IMG/VR virus record: IMGVR_UViG_3300009418_000114
Span: 1-24,759 of that record
DNA from: a virus
Reading direction: 5' to 3' (one strand)
Length of the DNA: 24,759 bases
Positions 5,270 through 13,123 of the stretch are shown here, one piece after another; position 1 is the first letter of the stretch; each line of letters begins with the position of its first letter. The position numbers were made by a program, and so were the translations under genes. Below the pieces are notes generated by a model that saw only the letters and a program-made list of their open reading frames with translations, made no database searches and was not told where the DNA came from.

Positions 5270-6265
5270 ATGATGGCGAACGTTTATATAGTCGGCGGTG
5301 CCGGGTTCGGTGGTTCTGGATTGGCGAAGCATTTACTGGAACGGGGTCATAAAATCACAGTCATGGACAGGGTTGGCCCGTTGCAAGCCCCATTATTGCG
5401 TCCAATCATTGACCGGATAGATTATCAGTGGTCGAGTATGCTTGATGTTACTCCGGCCCATTTGAAAGACCAGGACATCGTCATCCACTTGGCAGCGCAA
5501 GCAGACGTGCCGTACGGGTTCGTTGGGCCACGCCAGACAGTCATGGATAACGTCTTGGGAACGGTCTGTTTATTGGAAGCATTGAAGGATGCTCCGTGGG
5601 TCGAGCGGGTCATATACGCCGGGTCAGGTAATGAGTTCGGACGGGCCGAATATTTGCCTATAGACGAGAACCACCCACTGACACCGCACAACCCTTATTC
5701 GTTCTCCAAAGCCGCTGCTGAGATGGCTTTCCGTGCGTACCGGCTCAGTTATGACATCCCAGTAGTCTATATGTCCAACGGGGCTGTCATAGGGCCGAAT
5801 ATGCGCCGGGAGATATTCATCTACAAGTGGCTCCGTCAGATTGCCTTGGGCAAACCTTTGCTTATCGAAGGGGGCGACCAGACACGAGACGTCACGCACG
5901 TAGATGATGTCGTCCAAGCATGGATTGCGGCAGTAGAAGCCCCGGCTGATGATGTCATCGGGGAAAAGTTCCAAGTCTCCTACGGCGAAGAACACAGCAT
6001 CGATGACTTGGCTACGATGTGCATCCAGGTCGCTTGGAAAGAGGCGAAGCGCAACGGCGGCCCAGGCCTTGAACGAACCGGAATGTCCCGTGTTCCTCAT
6101 CGCCCAGGTGAGAAGGGCCAGCGAGAACTATTCACCAATGAAAAGGCCCGGCGGGTGTTGGGTTACGACCCCGTTATTTCCCCGGAAGAAGGCATCGCCA
6201 GGACTTGGGAATGGGTCAAAGCTGAAGTGATAGCAGAGAATAGCGGCCTTGCTATTGCGAGGTAG
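5270..6265 (+). CDS. NAD-dependent nucleotide-sugar epimerase/dehydratase (extended SDR)
   Basis: The 331-residue protein is an extended short-chain dehydrogenase: the NAD loop GGAGFGGSG at 9-17 fits GxxGxxG (with Gly where most have Ile, GFIGS), followed by HLAAQADV at 73-80, the catalytic Ser in YAGSGNEFG (S119), and YxxxK (Y143, K147). The C-terminal half holds RDVTHVDDVVQAW, the usual sugar-binding segment of GalE/GDP-mannose dehydratase-like enzymes. It would change the sugar of a UDP-, GDP- or dTDP-sugar in the cytoplasm. GAGAGG is the ribosome site and the gene starts with two Met codons (5270 or 5273). It follows the methyltransferase by 9 nt. Together with the two genes before it, it would supply and tailor a sugar; the exact reaction cannot be read. 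Confidence 0.88.
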   Translation: MMANVYIVGGAGFGGSGLAKHLLERGHKITVMDRVGPLQAPLLRPIIDRIDYQWSSMLDVTPAHLKDQDIVIHLAAQADVPYGFVGPRQTVMDNVLGTVCLLEALKDAPWVERVIYAGSGNEFGRAEYLPIDENHPLTPHNPYSFSKAAAEMAFRAYRLSYDIPVVYMSNGAVIGPNMRREIFIYKWLRQIALGKPLLIEGGDQTRDVTHVDDVVQAWIAAVEAPADDVIGEKFQVSYGEEHSIDDLATMCIQVAWKEAKRNGGPGLERTGMSRVPHRPGEKGQRELFTNEKARRVLGYDPVISPEEGIARTWEWVKAEVIAENSGLAIAR

Positions 6266-6272
6266 GGTGCAG

Positions 6273-6425
6273 ATGGATGACGCAGAAATCATGGCAGTGT
6301 TCGACCGAATCGCCGAGAAGATAGTTGATGCGATAGAGGCGAATACCATACAGCAAATCGAAATCGTTGGGAGATTGGAACGTATCATCTTTGCCCTTGG
6401 GAATTTAACGGTTGATGATGATTAG
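6273..6425 (+). CDS. Small helical hypothetical protein (50 aa)
   Basis: ATG 6273 follows GGTAGGGTG. The 50-residue product (MDDAEIMAVFDRIAEKIVDA...) looks like one long amphipathic helix with Ile/Ala heptad-like spacing, suggesting a coiled coil, and ends in three Asp residues. It lies between the epimerase and the small terminase, ending 5 nt before the latter, so translation is probably coupled. Function unknown; a small partner of the terminase or of the modification genes is possible. Confidence 0.6.
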   Translation: MDDAEIMAVFDRIAEKIVDAIEANTIQQIEIVGRLERIIFALGNLTVDDD

Positions 6426-6430
6426 CAACC

Positions 6431-6931
6431 ATGCCTGAGAGTAAGTTATCACCACGGCGTATTGATGCCAAGAACAAGCAGCGGCAGGCCTTGGAGTTGC
6501 GGATGGCTGGTAGAACCTGGCAAGAGATAGCCGACAATCTGGGCTATGCCAACCATACCGGGGCGATTGCCGCTGTTAAAACCGCCCTTCAATCAACGCT
6601 CCAACCTCCGGCAGACCACTTCCGGTCTTTAACACTAGAACGGTTAACAAAGATACTGCAAGTGCATTGGCCCTTGATGCTCCAAGCTGATGCGGCTTCC
6701 ACCCGACTATGCTTGCAGGCCATCGGAGACATCCGGCAATTGATGGGAATGGATTCCCCCGCCAAGATGGAGCATACCGGCGCAGATGGTGCGCCCATCA
6801 AGCATGAGGTGTTAACGCTAGATATTGGTGACATCAGCGAAGCCATATCCGTCTTGCGAGATGCTGGGGCAGTCCGGGTGGAGTCCAATGGACACACTCC
6901 AATTATCGTGGACGGATTACATACCGCATAA
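6431..6931 (+). CDS. Terminase small subunit
   Basis: This 166-residue protein immediately precedes, and overlaps by 44 nt, the large terminase gene. It has an N-terminal helix-turn-helix at about 25-53 (MAGRTWQEIADNLGYAN...AAVKTAL), a central helical region (LERLTKILQVHWPLMLQ) for ring assembly, and a C-terminal tail (EVLTLDIGDISEAISVLRDAG) that would contact the large subunit. Small subunits recognise the packaging site on concatemeric DNA and stimulate the motor. The ribosome site is weak, so expression probably depends on coupling to the 50-residue gene ending 5 nt upstream. Assignment rests on position, HTH and size. Confidence 0.85.
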   Translation: MPESKLSPRRIDAKNKQRQALELRMAGRTWQEIADNLGYANHTGAIAAVKTALQSTLQPPADHFRSLTLERLTKILQVHWPLMLQADAASTRLCLQAIGDIRQLMGMDSPAKMEHTGADGAPIKHEVLTLDIGDISEAISVLRDAGAVRVESNGHTPIIVDGLHTA

Positions 6932-8225
6932 ACCAACTCCGAAGCAGCTTGCCTTTCTGTTATTGACCAATCAGGAAGCCCTGTATGGTGGGGCGGCTGG
7001 CGGTGGCAAAAGCGATGCTCTACTTATGGCTGCATTGCAATACGCCGACGTACCAAGGTATTCAGCCCTGCTCCTAAGACGCTCGTACACTGATTTATCT
7101 TTGCCAGGTGCATTGATGGATAGAGCCAAGGCTTGGCTGATGCCTTCATCGGCCCATTGGCGGGATTCTCTGAAGACATGGGAGTTCCCCAGCGGGGCAA
7201 CCATCACGTTCGGTTATCTGGAAAGGCCGGGAGACGAATACCGCTACCAGTCCACTGAGTTCCAGTTCATCGGCTTCGATGAATTGACCCAATTCACGGA
7301 GGCCCAATACCGCTATCTATTCAGCCGGTTACGCCGTCCCAGTGATGTGGAAGTTCCACTCCGTATGCGTTCCGCTAGTAACCCTGGCGGCGTGGGCCAT
7401 GAGTGGGTGCGTGAGCGGTTCATAGATGCGAGAGGGTCAATCGAGAGCCGTATCTTCATCCCGGCATCATTACCGGATAATCCTTACCTTGACCAAGCAG
7501 CTTATCTGGAATCGCTGAACCAACTCGACCCGGTAACTCGTCAGCAATTATTGGTCGGGGATTGGACAGCCCGACAACCTGGAAGTCTATTCAAGAGAGA
7601 ATGGTTCACCGTCGTGGACGAATTGCCCGTTGTCATGAACCGCAGCGTCCGTTATTGGGACTTGGCAGCGACTCCATTACGGGGCGGGAACGACCCAGAC
7701 TACACCGCCGGGGTCAGGGTGGATTACGGAGCCGATGGACTATATTACGTGGTGGATGTGCAGCGGATGCGTGGCACTCCCGGTGAGGTTGAAGCACTTA
7801 TCAGGCAGACGGCGATGATGGATGGGAGCGGGACACAGATATACATCGAACAGGAACCAGGCTCCAGTGGGGTCAATACCATCTACCATTATGTGACCAG
7901 AGTCTTGGCAGACTTCACGGTGCGGGGGCAACGGGCCACCGGCTCCAAAGTGGAACGGGCAGGCCCAGTTAGCAGCCAGGCTGAAGTGGGGAATGTTCGT
8001 CTATTCCGTGGGGCGTGGCTGGGGCCATTCCTTGATGAAGTGGAAGCGTTCCCGCTGGGCCGCCATGACGACCAAGTGGATGGGCTATCGGGGGCGTTCA
8101 TGCGGTTGCGTGGGATGCGGCCCGTGGAGCCATTGGTGCATCAATTGGTCGGCACCCGGCGCATGAACCGAACCGACAACCCATTGGGACTTGACCCAGA
8201 CAACCCGATATATTGGGATGCGTAG
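6888..8225 (+). CDS. terL: Terminase large subunit (packaging ATPase-nuclease)
   Basis: I start at ATG 6888, directly after GGTGGAG (6878-6883); an in-frame start 63 nt upstream lacks a better site. The 445-residue protein has Walker A GGAAGGGKS at 34-42, Walker B FIGFDE at 127-132 (D131, catalytic E132) and the coupling motif SASNPGG at 162-168. The RNase-H-like nuclease follows with acidic residues in YWDLA (D258), IYIEQEPG (E321) and HDDQVDG (D395, D398). All motor and nuclease residues are present. Length is typical of the terminase_6 type. It drives ATP-dependent DNA packaging through the portal and cuts the concatemer. Confidence 0.96.
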   Translation: MDTLQLSWTDYIPHKPTPKQLAFLLLTNQEALYGGAAGGGKSDALLMAALQYADVPRYSALLLRRSYTDLSLPGALMDRAKAWLMPSSAHWRDSLKTWEFPSGATITFGYLERPGDEYRYQSTEFQFIGFDELTQFTEAQYRYLFSRLRRPSDVEVPLRMRSASNPGGVGHEWVRERFIDARGSIESRIFIPASLPDNPYLDQAAYLESLNQLDPVTRQQLLVGDWTARQPGSLFKREWFTVVDELPVVMNRSVRYWDLAATPLRGGNDPDYTAGVRVDYGADGLYYVVDVQRMRGTPGEVEALIRQTAMMDGSGTQIYIEQEPGSSGVNTIYHYVTRVLADFTVRGQRATGSKVERAGPVSSQAEVGNVRLFRGAWLGPFLDEVEAFPLGRHDDQVDGLSGAFMRLRGMRPVEPLVHQLVGTRRMNRTDNPLGLDPDNPIYWDA

Positions 8226-8233
8226 GTGGAATG

Positions 8234-8434
8234 ATGGATACAGTGAGTTGGAGCAAGAAATACTATTACACTTTGACCGAATTTCAGCATCAAAGAAACG
8301 ATGAATGGTTCAGCAAGATGCTGGGACTTTTAACTCCTACCGGAGTGTTGGTAGTCCCTGGCCTTGGGATAGTGTTCAATAAGCAAGGAGAGGAGATAAC
8401 CAGCGCAACTCCTGGTTTTGGTGGACACCATTAG
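8234..8434 (+). CDS. Hypothetical protein between terminase and portal (66 aa)
   Basis: AGGTGG (8224-8229) precedes two adjacent Met codons (8231 and 8234); the second gives better spacing. The product (MDTVSWSKKYYYTLTEF...) has an aromatic, basic N-terminus and a hydrophobic segment (TGVLVVPGLGIVF) of about 13 residues, too short for a sure membrane helix. It lies 8 nt after the terminase. No family is recognised; the reading frame, ribosome site and position support a real gene. Confidence 0.6.
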   Translation: MDTVSWSKKYYYTLTEFQHQRNDEWFSKMLGLLTPTGVLVVPGLGIVFNKQGEEITSATPGFGGHH

Positions 8435-8540
8435 GTAAGCAGGGTATTCAATGACGCACGGAGAGCGTTTTAAGGGCGGTTAAAGTCTTTAGTTGTATAA
8501 TCCCCACCACTGACCCGAACAATCGGTAAAGGAGACAGAT
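8435..8540 (+). promoter_or_regulatory. Gap with perfect TATAAT, possible promoter for portal and head genes
   Basis: This 106-nt gap upstream of the portal gene has a perfect TATAAT at 8496-8501, preceded by an A+T-rich stretch but with no good -35 hexamer at 16-18 nt (the bases there are G-rich). It could be a weak or activator-dependent promoter starting about 33 nt before the strong AAAGGAG ribosome site of the portal gene. No terminator is seen. Confidence 0.35.
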
Positions 8541-9926
8541 ATGGTACTGATGAGGGTTAACGGCCTTGACCCGGTAGCGGAGTCCATGATGCGGTGGGTT
8601 CAGCAGCAGGCCGACGATAGGCGGGCCGATTATGAACTGGCCCGACGCTATTATGGCGGCGACCATGACACCGCCCTCACTGACCGCCTCAAGAAGTTCT
8701 TACCGCCCAGGCTACAGTTCCGTGACAACTTTATGAACGTGGTAGTGGACAGCTTATCGGAGCGATTAAGCGTGATTGGTTTCGAGGTTGAGAATGACGC
8801 CGTTGCGGAATGGGCCTGGGATTTGTGGAATCGCAACCGCATGGACTATATCCAGAATGTAATCCATGCCGAAACCATCATGCTGGGCGATAGCTACCTG
8901 TTATGCGATTGGGATGAGGACAACCAACGGCCCCGCTGGACTCACCAGATGGCCGAAATGATAATGCCGCACTATAACGAGGCCAGCCGGGAGATAGATT
9001 GGGCCAGCAAGAAGTGGATACAACGCCCCCACCTCGGGGAAGAACCAGAAACTCGACTGAACTTATATTACCCTGACCGGGTTGAGAAATACGTCGCCAA
9101 GGGTGGCGTGTGGGGGAAATACCAGGACGATATGGACGAGACTTGGCCTGTGCCTTGGCTGGATGGGTCGGGCCAACCCTTGGGAGTTCCCCTTATACAT
9201 TTCCGCAACCGCCCGATGGGTTCAGACTTCGGTCAGTCCGAGATAATCAACGTGATTCCTATGCAGGATTTATTGAACAAGACCCTGATTGATTTGACCA
9301 TGATATTGGACACGCTGGCCTTCCCCCAGCGGTACACTTTGAACGTCAACCACGGGGCAAGCCGATTAGATATATTGCCAGGGAGCGTCACAGAGTTCCA
9401 TAGTGAATACGATGGCGGCTCAGTGGGTCAATGGAGCGCAGCCAACGTGGACGGCCCTCTACGAGCGATAGAGTCGCTTGTGCAACATATCGCAGGCACC
9501 ACCCGCACCCCACAACATCTGTTTCAGATAATGGGTGGTGCGCCCAGCGGAGAAGCCTTGAAGACGGCTGAATCGGGGCTGGTCAACAAGGCCCGACAAC
9601 GCATGGTCAACTTCGGTAATTCATGGGAAGACTGCATCATGACAGCGATGCGCATCCAAGCAGCCTTCGGGCAGGCCCAACCAGAGATAGATGAAGGGTC
9701 TATCCGCACCACATGGGACGACCCAGAGACTCGCAACGAGATAATGCACCTTCAATCCTTGGTTATCAAAAGAGACTTGGGCGTGAGCAAGACCCAGATA
9801 TTGCGAGAGATGGGATACAACCAAGAGCAGATAGATAGCATGGGGGAAGATGTCCAAGCCGAGCGAGTCTCCGAGACTAATATCGGGGCTGAGATATTGC
9901 GGAACTTCCAAGCCGGGACGGTCTAA
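8541..9926 (+). CDS. Portal protein (SPP1 gp6-like)
   Basis: The 461-residue protein has the length and layout of the SPP1-type portal family: an N-terminal segment (MMRWVQQQADDRRADYELARRYY), FRDNFMNVVVDSLSERL, a conserved core (PLIHFRNRPMG...GQSEIINVIPMQDLLNKTLIDL) and a helical C-terminal crown. It forms the dodecameric ring at one head vertex through which DNA enters and to which the connectors bind. AAAGGAGA is an excellent ribosome site. Its place directly after the large terminase and before the MuF-like gene is the standard order. Nothing is missing. Confidence 0.95.
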   Translation: MVLMRVNGLDPVAESMMRWVQQQADDRRADYELARRYYGGDHDTALTDRLKKFLPPRLQFRDNFMNVVVDSLSERLSVIGFEVENDAVAEWAWDLWNRNRMDYIQNVIHAETIMLGDSYLLCDWDEDNQRPRWTHQMAEMIMPHYNEASREIDWASKKWIQRPHLGEEPETRLNLYYPDRVEKYVAKGGVWGKYQDDMDETWPVPWLDGSGQPLGVPLIHFRNRPMGSDFGQSEIINVIPMQDLLNKTLIDLTMILDTLAFPQRYTLNVNHGASRLDILPGSVTEFHSEYDGGSVGQWSAANVDGPLRAIESLVQHIAGTTRTPQHLFQIMGGAPSGEALKTAESGLVNKARQRMVNFGNSWEDCIMTAMRIQAAFGQAQPEIDEGSIRTTWDDPETRNEIMHLQSLVIKRDLGVSKTQILREMGYNQEQIDSMGEDVQAERVSETNIGAEILRNFQAGTV

Positions 9927-9928
9927 TC

Positions 9929-10303
9929 ATGCCAGCAACCTATCGGCCTCCAAGGGCAATCTCAACGCAGGGTTCAATGTTGCCTGACGTAATGGAAAAG
10001 GTCGCAGGGGATAACCGGGATAAGATTTGGCATCTTTTCCAACAGACACCAGAAATCGCCCATGATGACGCCCTCCTTCAGCTTCGCTACTGGGAAGAAT
10101 TTGATGGTCTAAAAGAAGTTCTGGGCGATGGTTATGACAGTTTTGTTAAGTGGTATCTTCACAAGGCCACCAATGCGGAATCGTTACGCCGCTCTCGCCA
10201 GAGTATGACTGAGCATGGAACATTGCCCCAGCGTACTCCCGTCAAGGAGAGGCGTGCATGGTTGGCTGAGATTTGGAGAAAATACTGGGGGCCGTATAGA
10301 TAA
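9929..10303 (+). CDS. Hypothetical protein between portal and MuF-like gene (124 aa)
   Basis: This gene starts 2 nt after the portal stop and its own TAA overlaps the ATG of the next gene by one base. The product is rich in Trp and charged residues (IWHLFQQTPEIAHDDALLQLRYWEEF; RRAWLAEIWRKYWGPYR at the C-terminus) and mostly helical with a basic end. No family is recognised. Packing inside the head cluster makes a head-assembly or ejected minor protein plausible, but that is inference from position. Confidence 0.72.
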   Translation: MPATYRPPRAISTQGSMLPDVMEKVAGDNRDKIWHLFQQTPEIAHDDALLQLRYWEEFDGLKEVLGDGYDSFVKWYLHKATNAESLRRSRQSMTEHGTLPQRTPVKERRAWLAEIWRKYWGPYR

Positions 10304-11334
10304 TGCCACCACCTGAAGCCCAGAAAGCCGTGGAGGAATTGGCCCGTCAAGTGGCAGCACTCGACCAGGCTACCGCCGCTCGTATCATCAACGAGTACGG
10401 GGTGGTTTACACGGAACTCCAAAAGGAAGCCGCCAACGTAGTCAGAATCGGGCAGCAGCGTAATCTCAAAATCTGGGAAGTAAATAAGATGACCCGCCTC
10501 GCTGAATTGGAAGGCCAGCTAGTCGCCAATGTGAACCAATTCAGCCGGGTCGCAGGAGCAGCGGTGACAGAAGGCCAACGGGCGGCTGTGGGATTATCCG
10601 TCAAGGGTGCGCCATTGGTCGCTAATGCGAGCCTCCCGACTGGGATTACGTTAAATAATCTAGCCAATGTCGGGCTGGGGTGGAACCGTCTCCCAGAAGA
10701 AGCCTTTGAAGCCTTTGTCGGTATCAGTGGCGATGGGAAACCAATCGGGAATCTCCTGGCTGAATTGGGTCAACCAGCCGCCAATGAGGTCAAGGCTGGC
10801 ATCAGAACAGGCATCGCCACCGGACAAGGCCCACGGGAAGTCGCCAATGTAATCCGTAAAGCTGCCGGGATGCCATTAACCAGGGCATTGACCATCAGCC
10901 GCACAGAGATAAATAGGTCACATCGGGAAGCGACCAGGCTCAATTACGCAGCGAATAGCGATGTGGTGAAGGGATACCGCCGATTGGCGAGCAAGGATGC
11001 GACCACCTGTATGGCTTGCATCGCCTTGGACGGCACACTGTATGAGACTAACGAGCCGCTGGATTCCCACCCGAACTGCCGTTGTACGATGGTGCCGGAG
11101 ACTCTGACCTACCAAGATTTGGGTTTGGACATCCCAGAGGAACCCAGGCCGCCCAGCGGGCAAGACTGGTTCAATGGTCAAAGCAAATCTACCCAAGAAG
11201 GCATGATGGGAGCCAAAACCTTCGCCGCCTTCCAGCAGGGCAAGGTGGGATTAAGTGACTTGGTGACTACATCCACCAGCACAATTTGGGGCAAAAGTTC
11301 CACCGTTAAATCCGTTAAAGCATTGGGATTGTAG
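10303..11334 (+). CDS. MuF-like minor head protein (SPP1 gp7 family)
   Basis: The 343-residue protein has the MuF signature in its C-terminal half: ALTISRTEINRSHREATRLNYA (195-216), then VVKGYRRLASKDATTCMACIALDG with C236/C239, and HPNCRC at 256-261, the conserved Cys/His cluster. MuF-type proteins bind the portal inside the procapsid and may be ejected with DNA. The N-terminal 190 residues are Ala-rich and helical. No toxin or enzyme domain is fused; the last 70 residues are Ser/Thr/Lys-rich with TFAAFQQGKVGLSDLV. Start overlaps the previous stop (TAATG), so translation is coupled. Confidence 0.92.
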   Translation: MPPPEAQKAVEELARQVAALDQATAARIINEYGVVYTELQKEAANVVRIGQQRNLKIWEVNKMTRLAELEGQLVANVNQFSRVAGAAVTEGQRAAVGLSVKGAPLVANASLPTGITLNNLANVGLGWNRLPEEAFEAFVGISGDGKPIGNLLAELGQPAANEVKAGIRTGIATGQGPREVANVIRKAAGMPLTRALTISRTEINRSHREATRLNYAANSDVVKGYRRLASKDATTCMACIALDGTLYETNEPLDSHPNCRCTMVPETLTYQDLGLDIPEEPRPPSGQDWFNGQSKSTQEGMMGAKTFAAFQQGKVGLSDLVTTSTSTIWGKSSTVKSVKALGL

Positions 11335-11341
11335 GAGTGAC

Positions 11342-11614
11342 ATGGAAGCCGTATTGCGAGATGAAACTAAGACAGTGATACGCCAACACCGGGGAGTGCT
11401 TTGGTGTCCATTTTGTGACCGGAGCCGCCAGGAGTCGAGGCCGACTTCATTCTGTGAAGGATGTGGGGCTGAGTTCGTTGGGATAACCGTGGAAACCACC
11501 CCAGTACCGGAACCCGATGGGGTGGATAGATTCATCACCCAATACAACGATGAGCATCCCGACCAGATGGTGCCGTTGCGCCGAACCCGTGGTCGCCCAC
11601 GCAAACAAGCATGA
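11342..11614 (+). CDS. Zinc-ribbon protein with C-terminal AT-hook
   Basis: The 90-residue product has CPFC (C22, C25) and CEGC (C38, C41), a compact zinc ribbon, followed by an acidic linker and the C-terminal RTRGRPRKQA, which contains the GRP core flanked by basic residues typical of an AT-hook that binds the minor groove of A+T-rich DNA. A zinc ribbon with an AT-hook suggests a small DNA-binding or transcription-modulating protein. It lies between the MuF-like gene and another zinc-ribbon gene, whose ATG overlaps its stop (ATGA). The molecular role is unknown; both motifs are read directly from the sequence. Confidence 0.75.
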   Translation: MEAVLRDETKTVIRQHRGVLWCPFCDRSRQESRPTSFCEGCGAEFVGITVETTPVPEPDGVDRFITQYNDEHPDQMVPLRRTRGRPRKQA

Positions 11615-11817
11615 AGTGCTATCGCTGTGAATCTAGCGAGTTATCCTTGGCGGCTTTGTGGCCTCAAGACCGGAAGACATATGCTGCCATCGGCATCGTG
11701 ATGCGGCTTTGTAAGAATTGCGGCTTGGAGCAAAACCATTGCGGGGATGATGAAACCACCGACCCGGCAGAGGCCGCTCAGATGGCCCCTTCCGTCCCGA
11801 TACCGTTCCTGATATAA
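11611..11817 (+). CDS. Small zinc-ribbon protein (68 aa)
   Basis: The frame starts MKCYRCESSEL with CxxC (C3, C6) and has a second pair, CKNC at 34-37, with a further Cys at 44: one zinc ribbon of about 40 residues and a Pro-rich acidic tail. Its ATG overlaps the stop of the preceding zinc-ribbon gene (ATGA), so the two are made together. Position in the head cluster does not fit a known structural part; regulation of late genes or host transcription is possible but unproved. Confidence 0.7.
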   Translation: MKCYRCESSELSLAALWPQDRKTYAAIGIVMRLCKNCGLEQNHCGDDETTDPAEAAQMAPSVPIPFLI

Positions 11818-11999
11818 CCGGGCAACATCCCCTAGAAAAATTGGGCGGGGTGGCGTAATATGCAAAATTGCCCTGCCGGAAGGTATCGGCAGAGCAATTG
11901 AGAAGTGGTGGAACAGATGACTGGATTTAGTGTACTGAGTGGCTTATGCTAAGTCAATACACTTATACCGCAACCCTGCGGGTCTAAATAGGGGAGGAT
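11818..11999 (+). promoter_or_regulatory. Structured leader of the scaffold/capsid genes
   Basis: This 182-nt gap has no sizeable gene but three ordered inverted repeats. Hairpin 1 (11866-11899) has 12 pairs with one C/A mismatch and an 8-nt loop. Hairpin 2 pairs AGTGTA (11929-11934) with TACACT (11958-11963). Hairpin 3 pairs CCGCA (11968-11972) with TGCGG (11977-11981). None is followed by a U run. A 12-codon frame (11917-11952, MTGFSVLSGLC) with GGTGG upstream runs into hairpin 2. The GGGGAGGA ribosome site of the scaffold gene follows. The gap precedes the most highly expressed genes, so a message-stabilising or control leader is likely. Confidence 0.5.
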
Positions 12000-12608
12000 A
12001 TGGTAACAGAGAATACGGGACTAACAGGAGATGAGGGGAACCAAGCGGCTCCACCGGCCACCCAGTCGGAACCGGAAGGAGAGGGCCAGCATCGGACATT
12101 CACCCAGGAAGATATGAACCGAGTCCAGGCCCAAACCAGACGGGAAGTGCGTAATCAATTTGCCGATTACAACCAATTGAAAGACCGGGCCGCTAAAGCA
12201 GACGAACTGGAGCAAGCACAACTCAGTGAGCAAGAGAAACTGGAAACAAGGGCTGCTGAAGCTGAACGCAAAGCCGCCTCCGCTGCCGACCAAATATCCG
12301 CAGCGATGATTGCTTCTGAAGTCAAAGTGCGAGCGACCCAGTTGGGAATCATTGACCCTGATGCTGCGTTACTTTTGGTTGACCGGGCGAATGTCCGGTA
12401 CAGTGAGGAGGACGGGGTCACTGGGGTGGATGCAGCCTTAACTCAACTCATGGAAGACAAGCCGTATCTCAAAGGTTCGCCGAATCGTGCGCCGAATCTG
12501 AACCCGCAATCCGGGGAGGTTGCTCCCACGATGCGGTTATCAGAAGGCCAGCGTGAAGCGGCGAGACTCATGGGGATGACTGAAGAAGAATATTCCCAAG
12601 GAATTTAA
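12000..12608 (+). CDS. Capsid scaffolding protein
   Basis: The 202-residue protein is highly charged and predicted helical: an acidic, low-complexity N-terminus (EPEGEGQHRTFTQEDMNRV), a long coiled coil with Ala/Glu/Lys repeats (about 50-105, ELEQAQLSEQEKLETRAAEAERKAA in parts), and a C-terminal segment (MRLSEGQREAARLMGMTEEEY) that would bind the capsid protein. This is the pattern of GP20-type phage scaffolds. It lies just ahead of the decoration-like and capsid genes, as expected. No protease domain is fused and none is encoded nearby, so the scaffold probably leaves intact or is removed by another route. GGGGAGGA is the ribosome site. Confidence 0.88.
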   Translation: MVTENTGLTGDEGNQAAPPATQSEPEGEGQHRTFTQEDMNRVQAQTRREVRNQFADYNQLKDRAAKADELEQAQLSEQEKLETRAAEAERKAASAADQISAAMIASEVKVRATQLGIIDPDAALLLVDRANVRYSEEDGVTGVDAALTQLMEDKPYLKGSPNRAPNLNPQSGEVAPTMRLSEGQREAARLMGMTEEEYSQGI

Positions 12609-12644
12609 ACTCTGACCTGCGGATAGAACGCATAGGAGGATGAC

Positions 12645-13112
12645 ATGGCAGCCAATGGATTTGAGTGGCGATACAATATCTCAGGGGGGCGGCCCCTGAT
12701 TCTGACGTTCATCATGAAGGACAGTGAAACCCTGACTCGTGGTGATATGCTGAATCTGGAATCCGGTGAAGTAGACTTACTCGCAACGGGTGACACCGCT
12801 GCGGTTGGCATCTTTGTCGGGCCAGAAAACCCCGACGATGCGACAGATGGACAACCCGGTGTCGTGAGCGGCACAGACAGCACCACAGTGGTGAAATCCA
12901 TCGCCAACCCAGACGCTGTTTACGCTGACCGCAACGATACTAGCGCACGATTAGCTGGCGCATTATTGGATGTTTCCGGTGCAACCGGGGCGCAAACTAT
13001 AGCGTCAGCCAGCAACAACGAGTTCGTCGTAGTGGAGAGGAAAAGACAATCGTCCGACGAGACTCGTGTCCAATTCACAGCCCCAACCCATTATTTGAGC
13101 AAGGTTCAGTAA
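12645..13112 (+). CDS. Probable head decoration (capsid-stabilising) protein
   Basis: The 155-residue product is beta-rich with no membrane or signal segment. It contains LTRGDMLNLESGEVDLLATGDTAAVGIFVG in parts, resembling the small beta-barrel decoration proteins that sit on the capsid surface, and lies between scaffold and capsid genes, the usual slot for such a gene. TAGGAGGA is a strong ribosome site, as expected for a protein needed in hundreds of copies. Assignment is from position, composition and fold-like pattern; sequence identity to a named decoration family was not tested. Confidence 0.72.
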   Translation: MAANGFEWRYNISGGRPLILTFIMKDSETLTRGDMLNLESGEVDLLATGDTAAVGIFVGPENPDDATDGQPGVVSGTDSTTVVKSIANPDAVYADRNDTSARLAGALLDVSGATGAQTIASASNNEFVVVERKRQSSDETRVQFTAPTHYLSKVQ

Positions 13113-13123
13113 GGAGATAGATA

